Source: Rhodovulum marinum (lineage in GTDB: Bacteria; Pseudomonadota; Alphaproteobacteria; Rhodobacterales; Rhodobacteraceae). Taken from it: 64,000 nt of DNA. The notes under the pieces were generated by a model. It worked only from the letters and a program-made list of their open reading frames with translations, did not search any database and was not told the origin of the DNA. Position 1 is the first letter of the stretch. Every line of letters starts with the position of its first letter. Positions 1 to 7,982 of this stretch are shown here, piece by piece. The position numbers and the translations under genes were made by a program. The stretch spans positions 143,074 to 207,073 of the forward strand of contig NZ_SLXP01000007.1 in assembly GCF_004343075.1 (NCBI RefSeq), written 5' to 3'.

Positions 1-442
1 GCAGCATCGGCGCCAGACCCGCCGCCCGCAGCCGGTCGGTGTAAAACGTCTGCTCCATCGTATAGGCCGTGGCCATCAGGCCCGGCCTGGCCAGACCCGC
101 CGCCCGGATCGCCGCCGCCGTGGCATCCGCGATATGCAGAAACGGGATCGAAACGCCGTCCATCATCGGCTCGGCCAGCTTGTGCATCGTGTTGGTGGCC
201 AGGATCAGCAGGTCGGCCCCCCCGGCCTCCAGCGCGCGCGCCTCGCGGTTCAACAGGGCGCCCGCCGCCTCCCAGTCGCCCCTGGCCTGCATGTCCTCGA
301 TCACCGCGAAATCCAGCGACCGGATCAACAGCTCGGCCGAATGCAGCCCGCCCAGCCGGTCCCGCGCGCCGCGGTTCAGCGCGTCATAGTAAAGCGCCGT
401 GGACGAGGCGGACATGCCGCCCAGGATGCCGATGGTTTTCAT
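1..442 (-). CDS. aspartate/glutamate racemase family protein (3' part beyond window)
   Basis: N-terminal 147 residues of an Asp/Glu racemase; the C-terminal half lies outside the window. The protein opens with MKTIGILGGMS, the nucleotide-free Rossmann-like start of this family, and has ATNTMHK at residues 82-88. In the E. coli L-Asp/Glu racemase YgeA the catalytic pair is Thr83/Cys197. The Thr of this motif falls at residue 83 here, so the YgeA-like subtype is favoured. The partner Cys would be off the edge and cannot be checked. A good AGGAG Shine-Dalgarno precedes the ATG. The next gene upstream on this strand starts at 1753. Confidence 0.85.
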   Translation of the reverse strand, partial: MKTIGILGGMSASSTALYYDALNRGARDRLGGLHSAELLIRSLDFAVIEDMQARGDWEAAGALLNREARALEAGGADLLILATNTMHKLAEPMMDGVSIPFLHIADATAAAIRAAGLARPGLMATAYTMEQTFYTDRLRAAGLAPML

Positions 443-538
443 GTGCCCTGCTCCTTTTGCGCCGGTCATCGGCCAGACCGCGCCCGGACACAAGGCGGCA
501 CGGCGAACGGGGCGACCCATCGGCCGCCCCTTGCCGGT

Positions 539-1753
539 TCACTCGGCGGGCACCGCCGCCGCGCCGCGCGACCGGCCGAAATGCCGCCGGTTCAGGTGGA
601 AGGTGAACCACACCATCACGACCTGGATCGTCACGGACAGCGCCGACACCGCCCAGTACCCGGCCGAGAACTTGGCCACCAGGCCCGAGGCCACCAGCCC
701 CTGGTTCAGCCAGAAATGCAGCATCACCGACAGCGCCACGCCCGGGCAGATCAGCGCATAGGCCCCCGCCGAATCGCCCTGACCAAAGACGAAGGCCCGC
801 CAGTATCCCTGCCGGTTCAGCACCACGAAACCCAGCAGCAGAAAGATCACCTGCACCGCCATCAGCCGCGACAGGAACACCAGCGTTTCCACCGCCGCGC
901 CCTCGGCGCCGAAGGTGTGCATCATCCCGTGTTCCTGCCGCAGGAACATGATGCCCAGCACCGTCATGATCGGGATCACCACCAACAGCGTCGGCCCCGA
1001 TTCCCGCGCGGTACCGTAATGCAGCATCGAGTTGAACCCGGTGATCGCGGCCACCACCGCGTACAGAATCGCCGCCACCCCGAAAAAGGTCGACCCGATC
1101 AGGCTGATCCCCGCGGTCAGCGGCACGGTGCTCATCGCCGCGGGGGCGGCGAACCCTACCGCCACCATCGACAGCGCGAAGGCCGGCAGAAGCTGGGCGA
1201 ACGAGTTATGCGCGGTCACGTCGAACACGCCGCCCTTGGTCAGCACCCGGCCGAAGAAATGGCCCAACTGCCGGAACGCCAGCACCCCGATCGCGCCGAA
1301 GGCGATCAACGCCATGGGAAACAGGTATTCCACCACGCCCCACAGCCCCGGCACGAAGGCCAGCCCCAGCACGAAGCCCACGTTCACGCTCATCGCCAGC
1401 GCCAGCGGCATCGCCAGCAACTGGGTTTCGGCATTGGTGGTGGTCAGTTCCTCCCATTCGGGCGTGCCCTTCAGGCGGCGGTATTGCGCGATGTTCCAGA
1501 TCAGCAGCCGGATGTTGTGGAACGCCAGCACCGCGATGCCGACATAGGCAACCGCGATCATCCCCTGGGTCAGGAGACCGCCGCCAAGAAAGGCGCGGGC
1601 GATATCCTCGAACACCGGGACGGGCTGGCCCGGGTGCGGCACCCAGAAGAACAGGTACATGAAGAACGTCACCGCCAGGCCCCCGGCCCCCAGCGAGGCC
1701 AGGAAGTACAGCGGCGAATACCGGTCGGCGGGGCGCAAGGCCGTCGATGTCAT
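539..1753 (-). CDS. TsoY-like / TDT-type polytopic membrane protein
   Basis: A 404-residue integral membrane protein with about ten hydrophobic segments from residue 12 onward and a short Arg-rich C-terminal tail. The opening (SPLYFLASLGAGGLAVTFF) and overall layout resemble proteins annotated as TsoY-family (seleno)proteins and, more distantly, the tellurite-resistance/dicarboxylate (TDT) channel fold. That family assignment is from memory of sequence style and is moderate. No function can be stated. GGAG sits 6 nt before the ATG. The upstream region (1754-1878) is shared with the divergent lipoprotein gene and holds an AT-rich dyad and a CtrA-type box, so control by a regulator is plausible. 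Confidence 0.6.
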   Translation of the reverse strand: MTSTALRPADRYSPLYFLASLGAGGLAVTFFMYLFFWVPHPGQPVPVFEDIARAFLGGGLLTQGMIAVAYVGIAVLAFHNIRLLIWNIAQYRRLKGTPEWEELTTTNAETQLLAMPLALAMSVNVGFVLGLAFVPGLWGVVEYLFPMALIAFGAIGVLAFRQLGHFFGRVLTKGGVFDVTAHNSFAQLLPAFALSMVAVGFAAPAAMSTVPLTAGISLIGSTFFGVAAILYAVVAAITGFNSMLHYGTARESGPTLLVVIPIMTVLGIMFLRQEHGMMHTFGAEGAAVETLVFLSRLMAVQVIFLLLGFVVLNRQGYWRAFVFGQGDSAGAYALICPGVALSVMLHFWLNQGLVASGLVAKFSAGYWAVSALSVTIQVVMVWFTFHLNRRHFGRSRGAAAVPAE

Positions 1754-1763
1754 GGGGAACTCC

Positions 1764-1820
1764 GATTCATATTCAATGTTTCGAATGTGACTTAAACCGA
1801 TATTGAAGATATTGCAAATA
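1764..1820. promoter_or_regulatory. AT-rich dyad upstream of the TsoY-like gene
   Basis: This is a conspicuous AT-rich patch in GC-rich DNA, directly upstream of the minus-strand gene starting at 1753. TTCAAT at 1772-1777 is mirrored by ATTGAA at 1802-1807, and TATTGAAGATATTG forms a partial repeat. It may be a promoter/operator for a DNA-binding repressor of the ArsR kind often found with sulfur genes, but that is a guess. Confidence 0.3.
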
Positions 1821-1840
1821 CCTTCCGCGCATCGCCGTCG

Positions 1841-1856
1841 TTAACCGCCCGTTAAC
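1841..1856. promoter_or_regulatory. CtrA-type binding site (TTAA-N7-TTAAC)
   Basis: TTAACCGCCCGTTAAC matches the full alphaproteobacterial CtrA consensus TTAA-N7-TTAAC without mismatch. It lies 22 bp before the ATG of the lipoprotein gene (1879) and 87 bp before the divergent membrane-protein gene (start 1753). At this distance it would cover the core promoter of the lipoprotein gene or activate the divergent one. CtrA controls cell cycle, motility or gene-transfer-agent genes in relatives; occupancy here is inference. Confidence 0.55.
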
Positions 1857-1878
1857 CGCGATCTGGCCCGATGGCGCC

Positions 1879-2172
1879 ATGCTGCGCGCCGCCCCGATCC
1901 TGCTGGTCCTTGCCCTTGCCGCCTGCGATTCGCCCGGCCCCGGTTTCGCCGCGCTGCCCGGCACGCGGGTCACGGTGGACGGGTCCACCTTTGCCGTCCG
2001 GCGCAACGGCAACACCGCCCAGGCGATCCGGCTGAACATGGAACGGCGCGCGGGCGTCATGGCGCGCGGCTTCGTCGCGATCGAACAGGCGACCGGCTGC
2101 CAGGTGCGGCCCGGCACGTTGTCGGGCGATCCGGCGGTGATCTACGCCGAACTGACCTGCGCCGCGCGCTGA
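1879..2172 (+). CDS. small putative lipoprotein
   Basis: A 97-residue protein with a signal peptide ending in a lipobox (LALAAC, Cys16). It is therefore probably a lipid-anchored envelope protein. The mature part is short, has two further cysteines (in TGCQV and LTCAA) that could form a disulfide, and has no domain I recognise. The 3' end overlaps the convergent GNAT gene by 31 bp. A CtrA-type box lies just upstream. Function unknown. Confidence 0.7.
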   Translation: MLRAAPILLVLALAACDSPGPGFAALPGTRVTVDGSTFAVRRNGNTAQAIRLNMERRAGVMARGFVAIEQATGCQVRPGTLSGDPAVIYAELTCAAR

Positions 2173-2642
2173 GGCCCCCGCAGCACCAGCCCGATCCGCT
2201 TTTCCATGAACATGTTCGACGCGATGTCCGGATAGCCGCCGAACGGCCCGCATTCCTCGAACCCCAGCCGCCGGTACAGCGCCACCGCCGCCGCCAGCGC
2301 CGCGCCCGTCTCCAGCCGCAGACAGCCCAGCCCCAGGTCGCGCGCGGCCTGTTCCAGCACCTCCATCAGCGCGCGCCCGATGCCGCGCCCGCGCAGGCCC
2401 GCATCGACATACAGCCGCTTGACCTCGCCATAGGTGAACGCGTCCACCAGCGCGACACAGCCCACCGGCGCCCCGTCCGCCCGCGCGACCAGGAATTGCG
2501 TGTTCCGCGTCGCCAATTCCTCGGCCGAAAAGCTGAAACATTCCTCGGGCGGGTAGACGGCGCGCAGGGCCGCCTCGCTGGCCTCGATCAACGCCCGGCC
2601 ATCGGCCGACAGGGGCGTTTCGGTCGCGATCGTGATGGGCAT
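2142..2642 (-). CDS. GNAT family N-acetyltransferase
   Basis: A 166-residue single-domain GNAT acetyltransferase. The acetyl-CoA binding motif A is clear (VKRLYVDAGLRGRGIGRALM, about residues 75-94) and motif B follows (LYRRLGFEECGPF). The substrate is not predictable. I chose the ATG at 2642 because it gives MPITIATETPL with GGGAG upstream; a longer in-frame reading exists but adds low-complexity residues. It is divergent from smc and overlaps the convergent lipoprotein gene. Confidence 0.85.
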   Translation of the reverse strand: MPITIATETPLSADGRALIEASEAALRAVYPPEECFSFSAEELATRNTQFLVARADGAPVGCVALVDAFTYGEVKRLYVDAGLRGRGIGRALMEVLEQAARDLGLGCLRLETGAALAAAVALYRRLGFEECGPFGGYPDIASNMFMEKRIGLVLRGPQRAAQVSSA

Positions 2643-2842
2643 GGGCAGCTCCCTCTCGCAATGGTTGACGATATCGGCCAGCCGCGCGCAGCGGTCAAGC
2701 GGGCGCGCCGCCGCGCCGCGGCGAACAATATCTTGTGGAAAACCCGCCCTCTTTGGCCAGATGATGGGGCCTGCGCTTGACTCTGCGGGGAACCGGCCAA
2801 AGGATCGGGGGACCACGCGGGAATCAGGACAGGACACCCCCC

Positions 2843-5800
2843 TTGCGGTTCACCCGGCTCAAGCTCAACGGCTTCAAAAGCTTCGTCGACCCCACCGACC
2901 TGGTGATCGCCGAGGGGCTGACGGGCGTTGTCGGCCCGAACGGCTGCGGCAAGTCGAACCTGCTCGAAGCCTTGCGCTGGGTGATGGGCGAAAACCGCCC
3001 CTCGGCGATGCGCGGCGGCGGGATGGAGGACGTGATCTTCGCCGGCGCGGCCACCCGGCCCGCCCGCAACTTCGCCGAGGTCAGCCTTCAGATCGACAAT
3101 TCCGAACGGCTGGCCCCGGCCGAATTCAACGATTCCGACATTCTCGACGTGGTCCGCCGGATCACCCGCGACGCAGGCAGCGCCTACAAGATCGGCGGCA
3201 AGGACGTGCGCGCCCGCGACGTGCAGATGCTGTTCGCCGACGCCTCGACCGGCGCCCATTCCCCCGCACTGGTCCGCCAGGGCCAGATCTCGGAACTGAT
3301 CAACGCCAAGCCGCGCAACCGCCGCCGCATCCTCGAAGAGGCCGCCGGCATCTCGGGCCTGTATCAGCGCCGCCACGAGGCCGAACTGAAACTGAACGGC
3401 GCCGAACAGAACCTCTCGCGCGTCGACGACGTGATCGAACAACTGGCCCAGCAACTGGCGCAACTGGCCCGACAGGCCCGCCAGGCCGCCCGCTACCGCG
3501 CCATCGCCGAGGACTTGCGCCGCGCCGAGGGCATGCTGTTGTTCCGCCGCTGGCAAGAGGCCGACGCCGCCCGCGCCGCCACCGAAACCCAGCTGACCGA
3601 CCGCACCCGCGCCGCCGCCGCCGCCGAGGCCGCCGCCCGCGAGGCCGCCCGCGCGCGCGACACCGCCGAAGAGGCCCTGCCCCCCCTGCGCGAGGAAGAG
3701 GCCATCGCCTCGGCGATCCTGCAACGCCTCACCGTCCAGCGCGACACCCTGGCCGAGGAAGACGCCCGCGCCCGCGCCGCCATCGAAACCCTGACCGGCC
3801 GGATCGCGCAACTGGGCCGCGATATCGACCGCGAAACCGGCCTGAACCGCGACGCAGGCGACACCATCGCCCGGCTGGACGCCGAAAAGGCCGCGCTGGA
3901 AACCGCCCATGACGGCCATGACGCCGCGCTGGAAGCGGCCGCCGCCGCCGCGCAAGAGGCCGCCGCCGTGCTGCGCGACCGCGAGGACGTGCTGGGCCAG
4001 AAGACCGAGGACATGGCCCGCCTGTCCGCCCGCCACCAATCCGCCCAGCGCCTGCGCGAGGACGCGGCCAAGACCCTGTCGCGCAACGAATCCGAGGCCG
4101 CCCGTGCCCGCGCCACCGTGGACGAGGCGCGCGCCGCGCTGGACGAGGCCCGCGCCGCCGTCGACGCCGCCACCGAACGCCAGGCCCAGGCCACCCAGGC
4201 CGCCGAAGCCGCCGAAGAGGCGCTGATCGCCGCCGACGAGGCGCGCGACACCGCCCAGGCCCGCGAGGCCGAGGCCCGCGCCGAACAATCCGCAGCCGAA
4301 GGCGAGGCCGGCGCGCTGCGCGCCGAGGTGGCCGCCCTGTCCCGGCTGGTCGAGCGTGACACCGCCGAGGGCGGCCAGGTGCTCGACCTTCTGGGCGTCG
4401 ACAAGGGCTATGAAAAGGCGCTGGGCGCCGCACTGGCCGACGATCTGCGCGCCCCCGCGGTCCAAGCCGACGCCGCCTCGGGCTGGGTCGCGCTGCCGCC
4501 CTATGACCGGGCGCAGCCCTTGCCCGACGGCGCCGCGCCGCTGGCCGATCACGTGTCGGTGCCCGACGTCCTGGTGCGCCGCATCGGCCAGATCGGGCTG
4601 GTGCCCGACCGCGAAACCGGCGCGCGCCTGCAACCCGCGCTGAAACCCGGCCAGCGCCTTGTCAGCCCGGAGGGCGACCTGTGGCGCTGGGACGGGTTCC
4701 GCGCCGGGGCCGAGGACGCGCCCAGCGCCGCCGCCCTGCGCCTGCAACAGCTCAACCGCCTGGTCGAACTGAAACGCGACCTCGAAGAGGCGACCGCCCG
4801 CGCCGAGGGCGCCGCGCAGGCCCATGCCGTTCTGGCCGCCCAGCTGGCCGACACCACCGAGGCCGACCGCGCCGCGCGCGAGGCCCGCCGCGCCGCCGAC
4901 CGCGACCTGGCCGAGGCCGGCCGCGCGCTCTCGCGGGCCGAGGGCGAACGCGACATCGCCGCCAGCAAGCTGGAATCGGCCAAGATGGCCGTTTCCCGCC
5001 ACGAGGACGAGGCCACCGCCGCCCGCGCCCGCCTGAAAGAGGCCGAAACCGCGCTGGCCGATCTGGGCGATCTCGATGCCGCCCGCGCCGAGGTCGATGA
5101 CATCAAGACCACGGTCGAGGCCGCGCGGATGACGATGATCGCGCGCCGCGCCGCCCATGACGAGCTGAAGCGCGATGCCGAGGCGCGCGCCCGGCGGCTC
5201 TCCGAGATCGCGAAAGAGGCCGCAAGCTGGCGCAGCCGGCTGGAAAACGCCGAAACCCGCATCGCCGAACTGACCGAACGCAAGGCCACGTCCGAGGCCG
5301 AGCTGGCCAAGGCCACCGCCGCCCCCGAGGAAATCGCCGCCCGCCGCGCCGAACTGGACGCCGCGATCGACACCGCCGAGACCCGCCGCCAAACCGCCGC
5401 CGACGCGCTCGCCGAGGCCGAAGCCGCCCTGCGCGAGACCGACCGCGCCGCCCGCGACGCCGAGCGCGCCGCCGGCGAGGCCCGCGAGGCCCGCGCCGCC
5501 GCCCAGGCCCGCGCCGAGGCCGCCCGCGCCACCGTCGCCCAGGCCGCCGCCCGCATCGCCGAAGAGATGGAGACGACGCCCCAGGCGCTGCTCGACACGC
5601 TCGACGCCGATCCCGACGCCATGCCCAGCGCCGAGCAGATCGAACACGACGTCACCCGCCTGAAACGCCAGCGCGAGTCGCTGGGCGCGGTGAACCTGCG
5701 CGCCGAAGAGGACGCCAAGGCCGTGCAAGAGGAACACGATACCCTCACCGCCGAAAAGCACGACCTCGAAGAGGCGATCAAGGCGCTGCGCGCGGGCATC

Positions 5801-6301
5801 GCCAGCCTGAACCGCGAGGGGCGCGAACGCCTGCTGACCGCCTTCGAACAGGTCAATTCCAATTTCGGCATGTTGTTCACGCACCTCTTCAACGGCGGCG
5901 AGGCCAAGCTGGTGCTGGTCGAATCCGACGACCCGCTCGAGGCGGGCCTGGAAATCATGTGCCAGCCGCCGGGCAAGAAGCTGTCCACGTTGTCGCTTCT
6001 GTCGGGGGGCGAACAGACCCTGACGGCGCTGGCGCTGATCTTCGGGGTGTTCCTGTCGAACCCCGCCCCGATCTGCGTTCTCGACGAGGTCGACGCGCCG
6101 CTCGACGACGCCAACGTGACCCGCTTCTGCGACCTGCTGGACGAGATGGTGCGCCGCGCCGACACGCGGTTCCTGATCATCACCCACCACGCCATCACCA
6201 TGAGCCGGATGGACCGGCTGTTCGGCGTGACCATGGGCGAACAGGGCGTCAGCCAGCTGGTCTCGGTCGACCTGAAAAAGGCCGAGGCTCTGGTCGCCTG
6301 A
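2843..6301 (+). CDS. smc: chromosome segregation protein SMC
   Basis: Structural maintenance of chromosomes ATPase, 1152 residues, which organises and helps segregate the chromosome, normally with ScpA/ScpB. Walker A GPNGCGKSN is at residues 31-39, then very long Ala/Glu/Arg-rich coiled coils flank a central hinge near residues 510-620. The C-terminal head carries the signature LSGGEQTLTALAL and Walker B ICVLDEVDAPLDD. I chose the TTG at 2843 because it gives MRFTRLKLNGFKSFVDP, the standard alphaproteobacterial N-terminus; a TTG at 2777 would add an unrelated 22-residue leader. Codon bias and the Ala-rich coils create several long spurious reading frames in other frames. It stands alone. Confidence 0.97.
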   Translation: MRFTRLKLNGFKSFVDPTDLVIAEGLTGVVGPNGCGKSNLLEALRWVMGENRPSAMRGGGMEDVIFAGAATRPARNFAEVSLQIDNSERLAPAEFNDSDILDVVRRITRDAGSAYKIGGKDVRARDVQMLFADASTGAHSPALVRQGQISELINAKPRNRRRILEEAAGISGLYQRRHEAELKLNGAEQNLSRVDDVIEQLAQQLAQLARQARQAARYRAIAEDLRRAEGMLLFRRWQEADAARAATETQLTDRTRAAAAAEAAAREAARARDTAEEALPPLREEEAIASAILQRLTVQRDTLAEEDARARAAIETLTGRIAQLGRDIDRETGLNRDAGDTIARLDAEKAALETAHDGHDAALEAAAAAAQEAAAVLRDREDVLGQKTEDMARLSARHQSAQRLREDAAKTLSRNESEAARARATVDEARAALDEARAAVDAATERQAQATQAAEAAEEALIAADEARDTAQAREAEARAEQSAAEGEAGALRAEVAALSRLVERDTAEGGQVLDLLGVDKGYEKALGAALADDLRAPAVQADAASGWVALPPYDRAQPLPDGAAPLADHVSVPDVLVRRIGQIGLVPDRETGARLQPALKPGQRLVSPEGDLWRWDGFRAGAEDAPSAAALRLQQLNRLVELKRDLEEATARAEGAAQAHAVLAAQLADTTEADRAAREARRAADRDLAEAGRALSRAEGERDIAASKLESAKMAVSRHEDEATAARARLKEAETALADLGDLDAARAEVDDIKTTVEAARMTMIARRAAHDELKRDAEARARRLSEIAKEAASWRSRLENAETRIAELTERKATSEAELAKATAAPEEIAARRAELDAAIDTAETRRQTAADALAEAEAALRETDRAARDAERAAGEAREARAAAQARAEAARATVAQAAARIAEEMETTPQALLDTLDADPDAMPSAEQIEHDVTRLKRQRESLGAVNLRAEEDAKAVQEEHDTLTAEKHDLEEAIKALRAGIASLNREGRERLLTAFEQVNSNFGMLFTHLFNGGEAKLVLVESDDPLEAGLEIMCQPPGKKLSTLSLLSGGEQTLTALALIFGVFLSNPAPICVLDEVDAPLDDANVTRFCDLLDEMVRRADTRFLIITHHAITMSRMDRLFGVTMGEQGVSQLVSVDLKKAEALVA

Positions 6302-6623
6302 CCGGCCGCGCCTCGCCCACTCTCCCCCCTTGATTGATCAATGTTTCCTTGTGTGCACTTTGTGCAACAGGTCACCGGGGGCGCACCCCGGCACCGGCAG
6401 CACGGTGCGATCAAGGTATTTCTCTTTCTTTGCAAGGGCCTTGGCAGGCTTTCAGCCCCCCGGCGACGCGCTGCCACAGCATCGGCCAAACCTTGCCGAT
6501 TGCACATGCGTCACCAAAGCGTTAACACTTCGGGACGCCTATTAGGCGTATGGTGCCGTAACGGAACTCGCACATAGGGCGATTTCCGCGTGTTCAGTGA
6601 CCGCCTCGCAAGAGGGCTTTTCG
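6302..6623. other. intergenic region after smc
   Basis: 322 bp without a convincing large gene. It holds a 10-bp perfect palindrome ATTGATCAAT (6333-6342), a GC hairpin CCGGGG-CGCACCCCGG-like element near 6379-6395 that could end smc transcription but lacks a T-run, and a short inverted repeat ACGCCT-ATT-AGGCGT (6535-6549) ahead of the small ORF at 6624. The latter could be an operator or part of an untranslated leader. No RNA gene recognised. Confidence 0.4.
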
Positions 6624-6734
6624 ATGCGTGAATTCCTCGCTCTGGCGATTTTCTTCGCGGCGCTTGCCGTCGCGCCCATCGTTGCCGCGGACGATCCCGC
6701 CCCGTCCATGACGGGCGTGCAGACCGGCCCCTAG
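6624..6734 (+). CDS. small secreted/membrane peptide (36 aa), hypothetical
   Basis: A 36-residue reading frame, MREFLALAIFFAALAVAPIV followed by AADDPAPSMTGVQTGP. The first 22 residues look like a signal peptide or single membrane helix with an AxA-like cleavage site, leaving a 14-residue Pro/Thr-rich tail. AGAGGG lies 8 nt before the ATG. It ends 3 bp before the stop of the convergent mltB-like gene. It could be a genuine small protein or a chance frame; the signal-peptide-like composition and ribosome site favour it. Confidence 0.4.
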   Translation: MREFLALAIFFAALAVAPIVAADDPAPSMTGVQTGP

Positions 6735-6737
6735 GCC

Positions 6738-7919
6738 CTACAACGCGTTCAGCAACGCCCGCGTCGGCCAGGAATCCGCCGGCAGACCCAGGCGTTGCTG
6801 TTCCTTTTGCACCGCCGCGCGGGTCATCTCGCCCAGGATGCCGTCGATACCGCCCACGTCATGGCCGCGCGCGGCCAGCTTTTGCTGCAACAGCTTCATC
6901 TCGGCCCCCGACAGCCCCGGTTCGGGAGTGCGCGGGTCATAGGGCGGCGCGCCTTCCAGCCGCGTCGCCAGGTAGGCCGCCGTGGTCACATAGACCAGGC
7001 TCCGATTCCATTCGAAGAACACCCGGAAATTCGGATAGGCCAGGAACGCGGGCCCGCCCCGCCCCATCGGCAACAGCACCGAGGCCGACAGGTCCGCGGG
7101 CCCCAGCCCACCATCGCGCCCCCTGACCCCCAGCGCCGCCCAGTCCGCCACGCTCTTTTCGTGGTCCAGCCCCGTATCGGCCCAGGGCAGCGTGTCGGGA
7201 ATCACCACCTCCTGTAGCCAGGGCTCGTTCGGCCGCCAGCCCAGGTCGCGCAGCATGTTCGCCCCCGACATAAGCGCATCCGGCGCCGAGGTTTTCAGCC
7301 GCACATGCCCGTCGCCATCGCCGTCGATCCCGTTCTTCAGGATATCGGCGGGCAGCATCTGCACCTGCCCGATCTCGCCCGCCCAGGCCCCCGTCGTGCC
7401 CGCCGGGTCGAAATCGCCCCGTTCGAAAAGGGTCAGCGCGGCGAAAACCTGCGGGCGGAACAGCTCGGGCCGGCGGCAATCATGCGCCAGCGTCACCAGC
7501 GCGTTCAGCGTGTTGAAATCGCCCTGCACCGCGCCGTAATCGGTTTCCAGCGCCCAGAACGCCAGCAGCACGCCGCGCGACACGCCATAGCGCTTTTCGA
7601 TCACGGTAAAGACGGACCCGTAGCGGTCGGCGTTGCGCCGGCCGTTGTCCAACCGGTTCTGGCTGATCAGCCGGCGCGAGAAATCTATGAAATCGCGCTG
7701 GAAGAACCCCTGCGCCCGGTCGCGGCGGATCACCTCGGGGTCGGGGCGCACGGCGGCGAAAAAGCGGTCAACCGACCTGCGGTCATGGCCCAGCGCCGCC
7801 GCCTCGTCCTTCAGCCCGGCGACGAACCCGGAAAAGCTGCCCCCGCAGGGCGTGTCGCCCCGCGCGGCGACGGGCAGCGCCAGGGCCAGGCAGGCGGCAA
7901 GCGCGGGCACGAAATGCAT
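6738..7919 (-). CDS. lytic murein transglycosylase, MltB family
   Basis: A 393-residue periplasmic peptidoglycan-cleaving enzyme making 1,6-anhydro-muropeptides. It has a signal peptide (residues 1-20), an SLT_2 catalytic domain with the essential Glu125 in ALETDYG, the downstream GEIGQVQMLP substrate motif, and a C-terminal PG_binding_1 domain (about residues 335-393, LLQQKLAARGHDVGGIDG). No lipobox Cys is present in the leader, so it is soluble periplasmic rather than lipid-anchored. The ATG at 7919 gives a clean signal peptide; the frame extends 11 codons upstream. It follows the hydroquinone reductase gene by 63 bp on the same strand. Confidence 0.93.
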   Translation of the reverse strand: MHFVPALAACLALALPVAARGDTPCGGSFSGFVAGLKDEAAALGHDRRSVDRFFAAVRPDPEVIRRDRAQGFFQRDFIDFSRRLISQNRLDNGRRNADRYGSVFTVIEKRYGVSRGVLLAFWALETDYGAVQGDFNTLNALVTLAHDCRRPELFRPQVFAALTLFERGDFDPAGTTGAWAGEIGQVQMLPADILKNGIDGDGDGHVRLKTSAPDALMSGANMLRDLGWRPNEPWLQEVVIPDTLPWADTGLDHEKSVADWAALGVRGRDGGLGPADLSASVLLPMGRGGPAFLAYPNFRVFFEWNRSLVYVTTAAYLATRLEGAPPYDPRTPEPGLSGAEMKLLQQKLAARGHDVGGIDGILGEMTRAAVQKEQQRLGLPADSWPTRALLNAL

Positions 7920-7982
7920 GGGCGGGCTCCGAAAAGGCTTGTCGCCCAGCACCCTAGCAGCCTTCGGCCCGCTGGCAACCGC

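Noticed and set aside
2588..6190. A 1200-codon open frame antisense to smc
   Set aside because: It is a by-product of G/C-biased third positions and the Ala/Arg/Glu-rich coiled coil of smc; its product is Gly/Ala/Leu/Gln-rich low-complexity with no domain, and smc is certain on the other strand.
6330..6341. TTGAT-TG-ATCAA as an FNR/FnrL site
   Set aside because: The half-sites match but the spacer is 2 bp instead of 4, so the protein dimer would not fit.
6302..6623. A structured RNA gene (6S, SRP or RNase P) after smc
   Set aside because: None of the conserved sequence blocks of these RNAs could be seen; only short unrelated hairpins occur.
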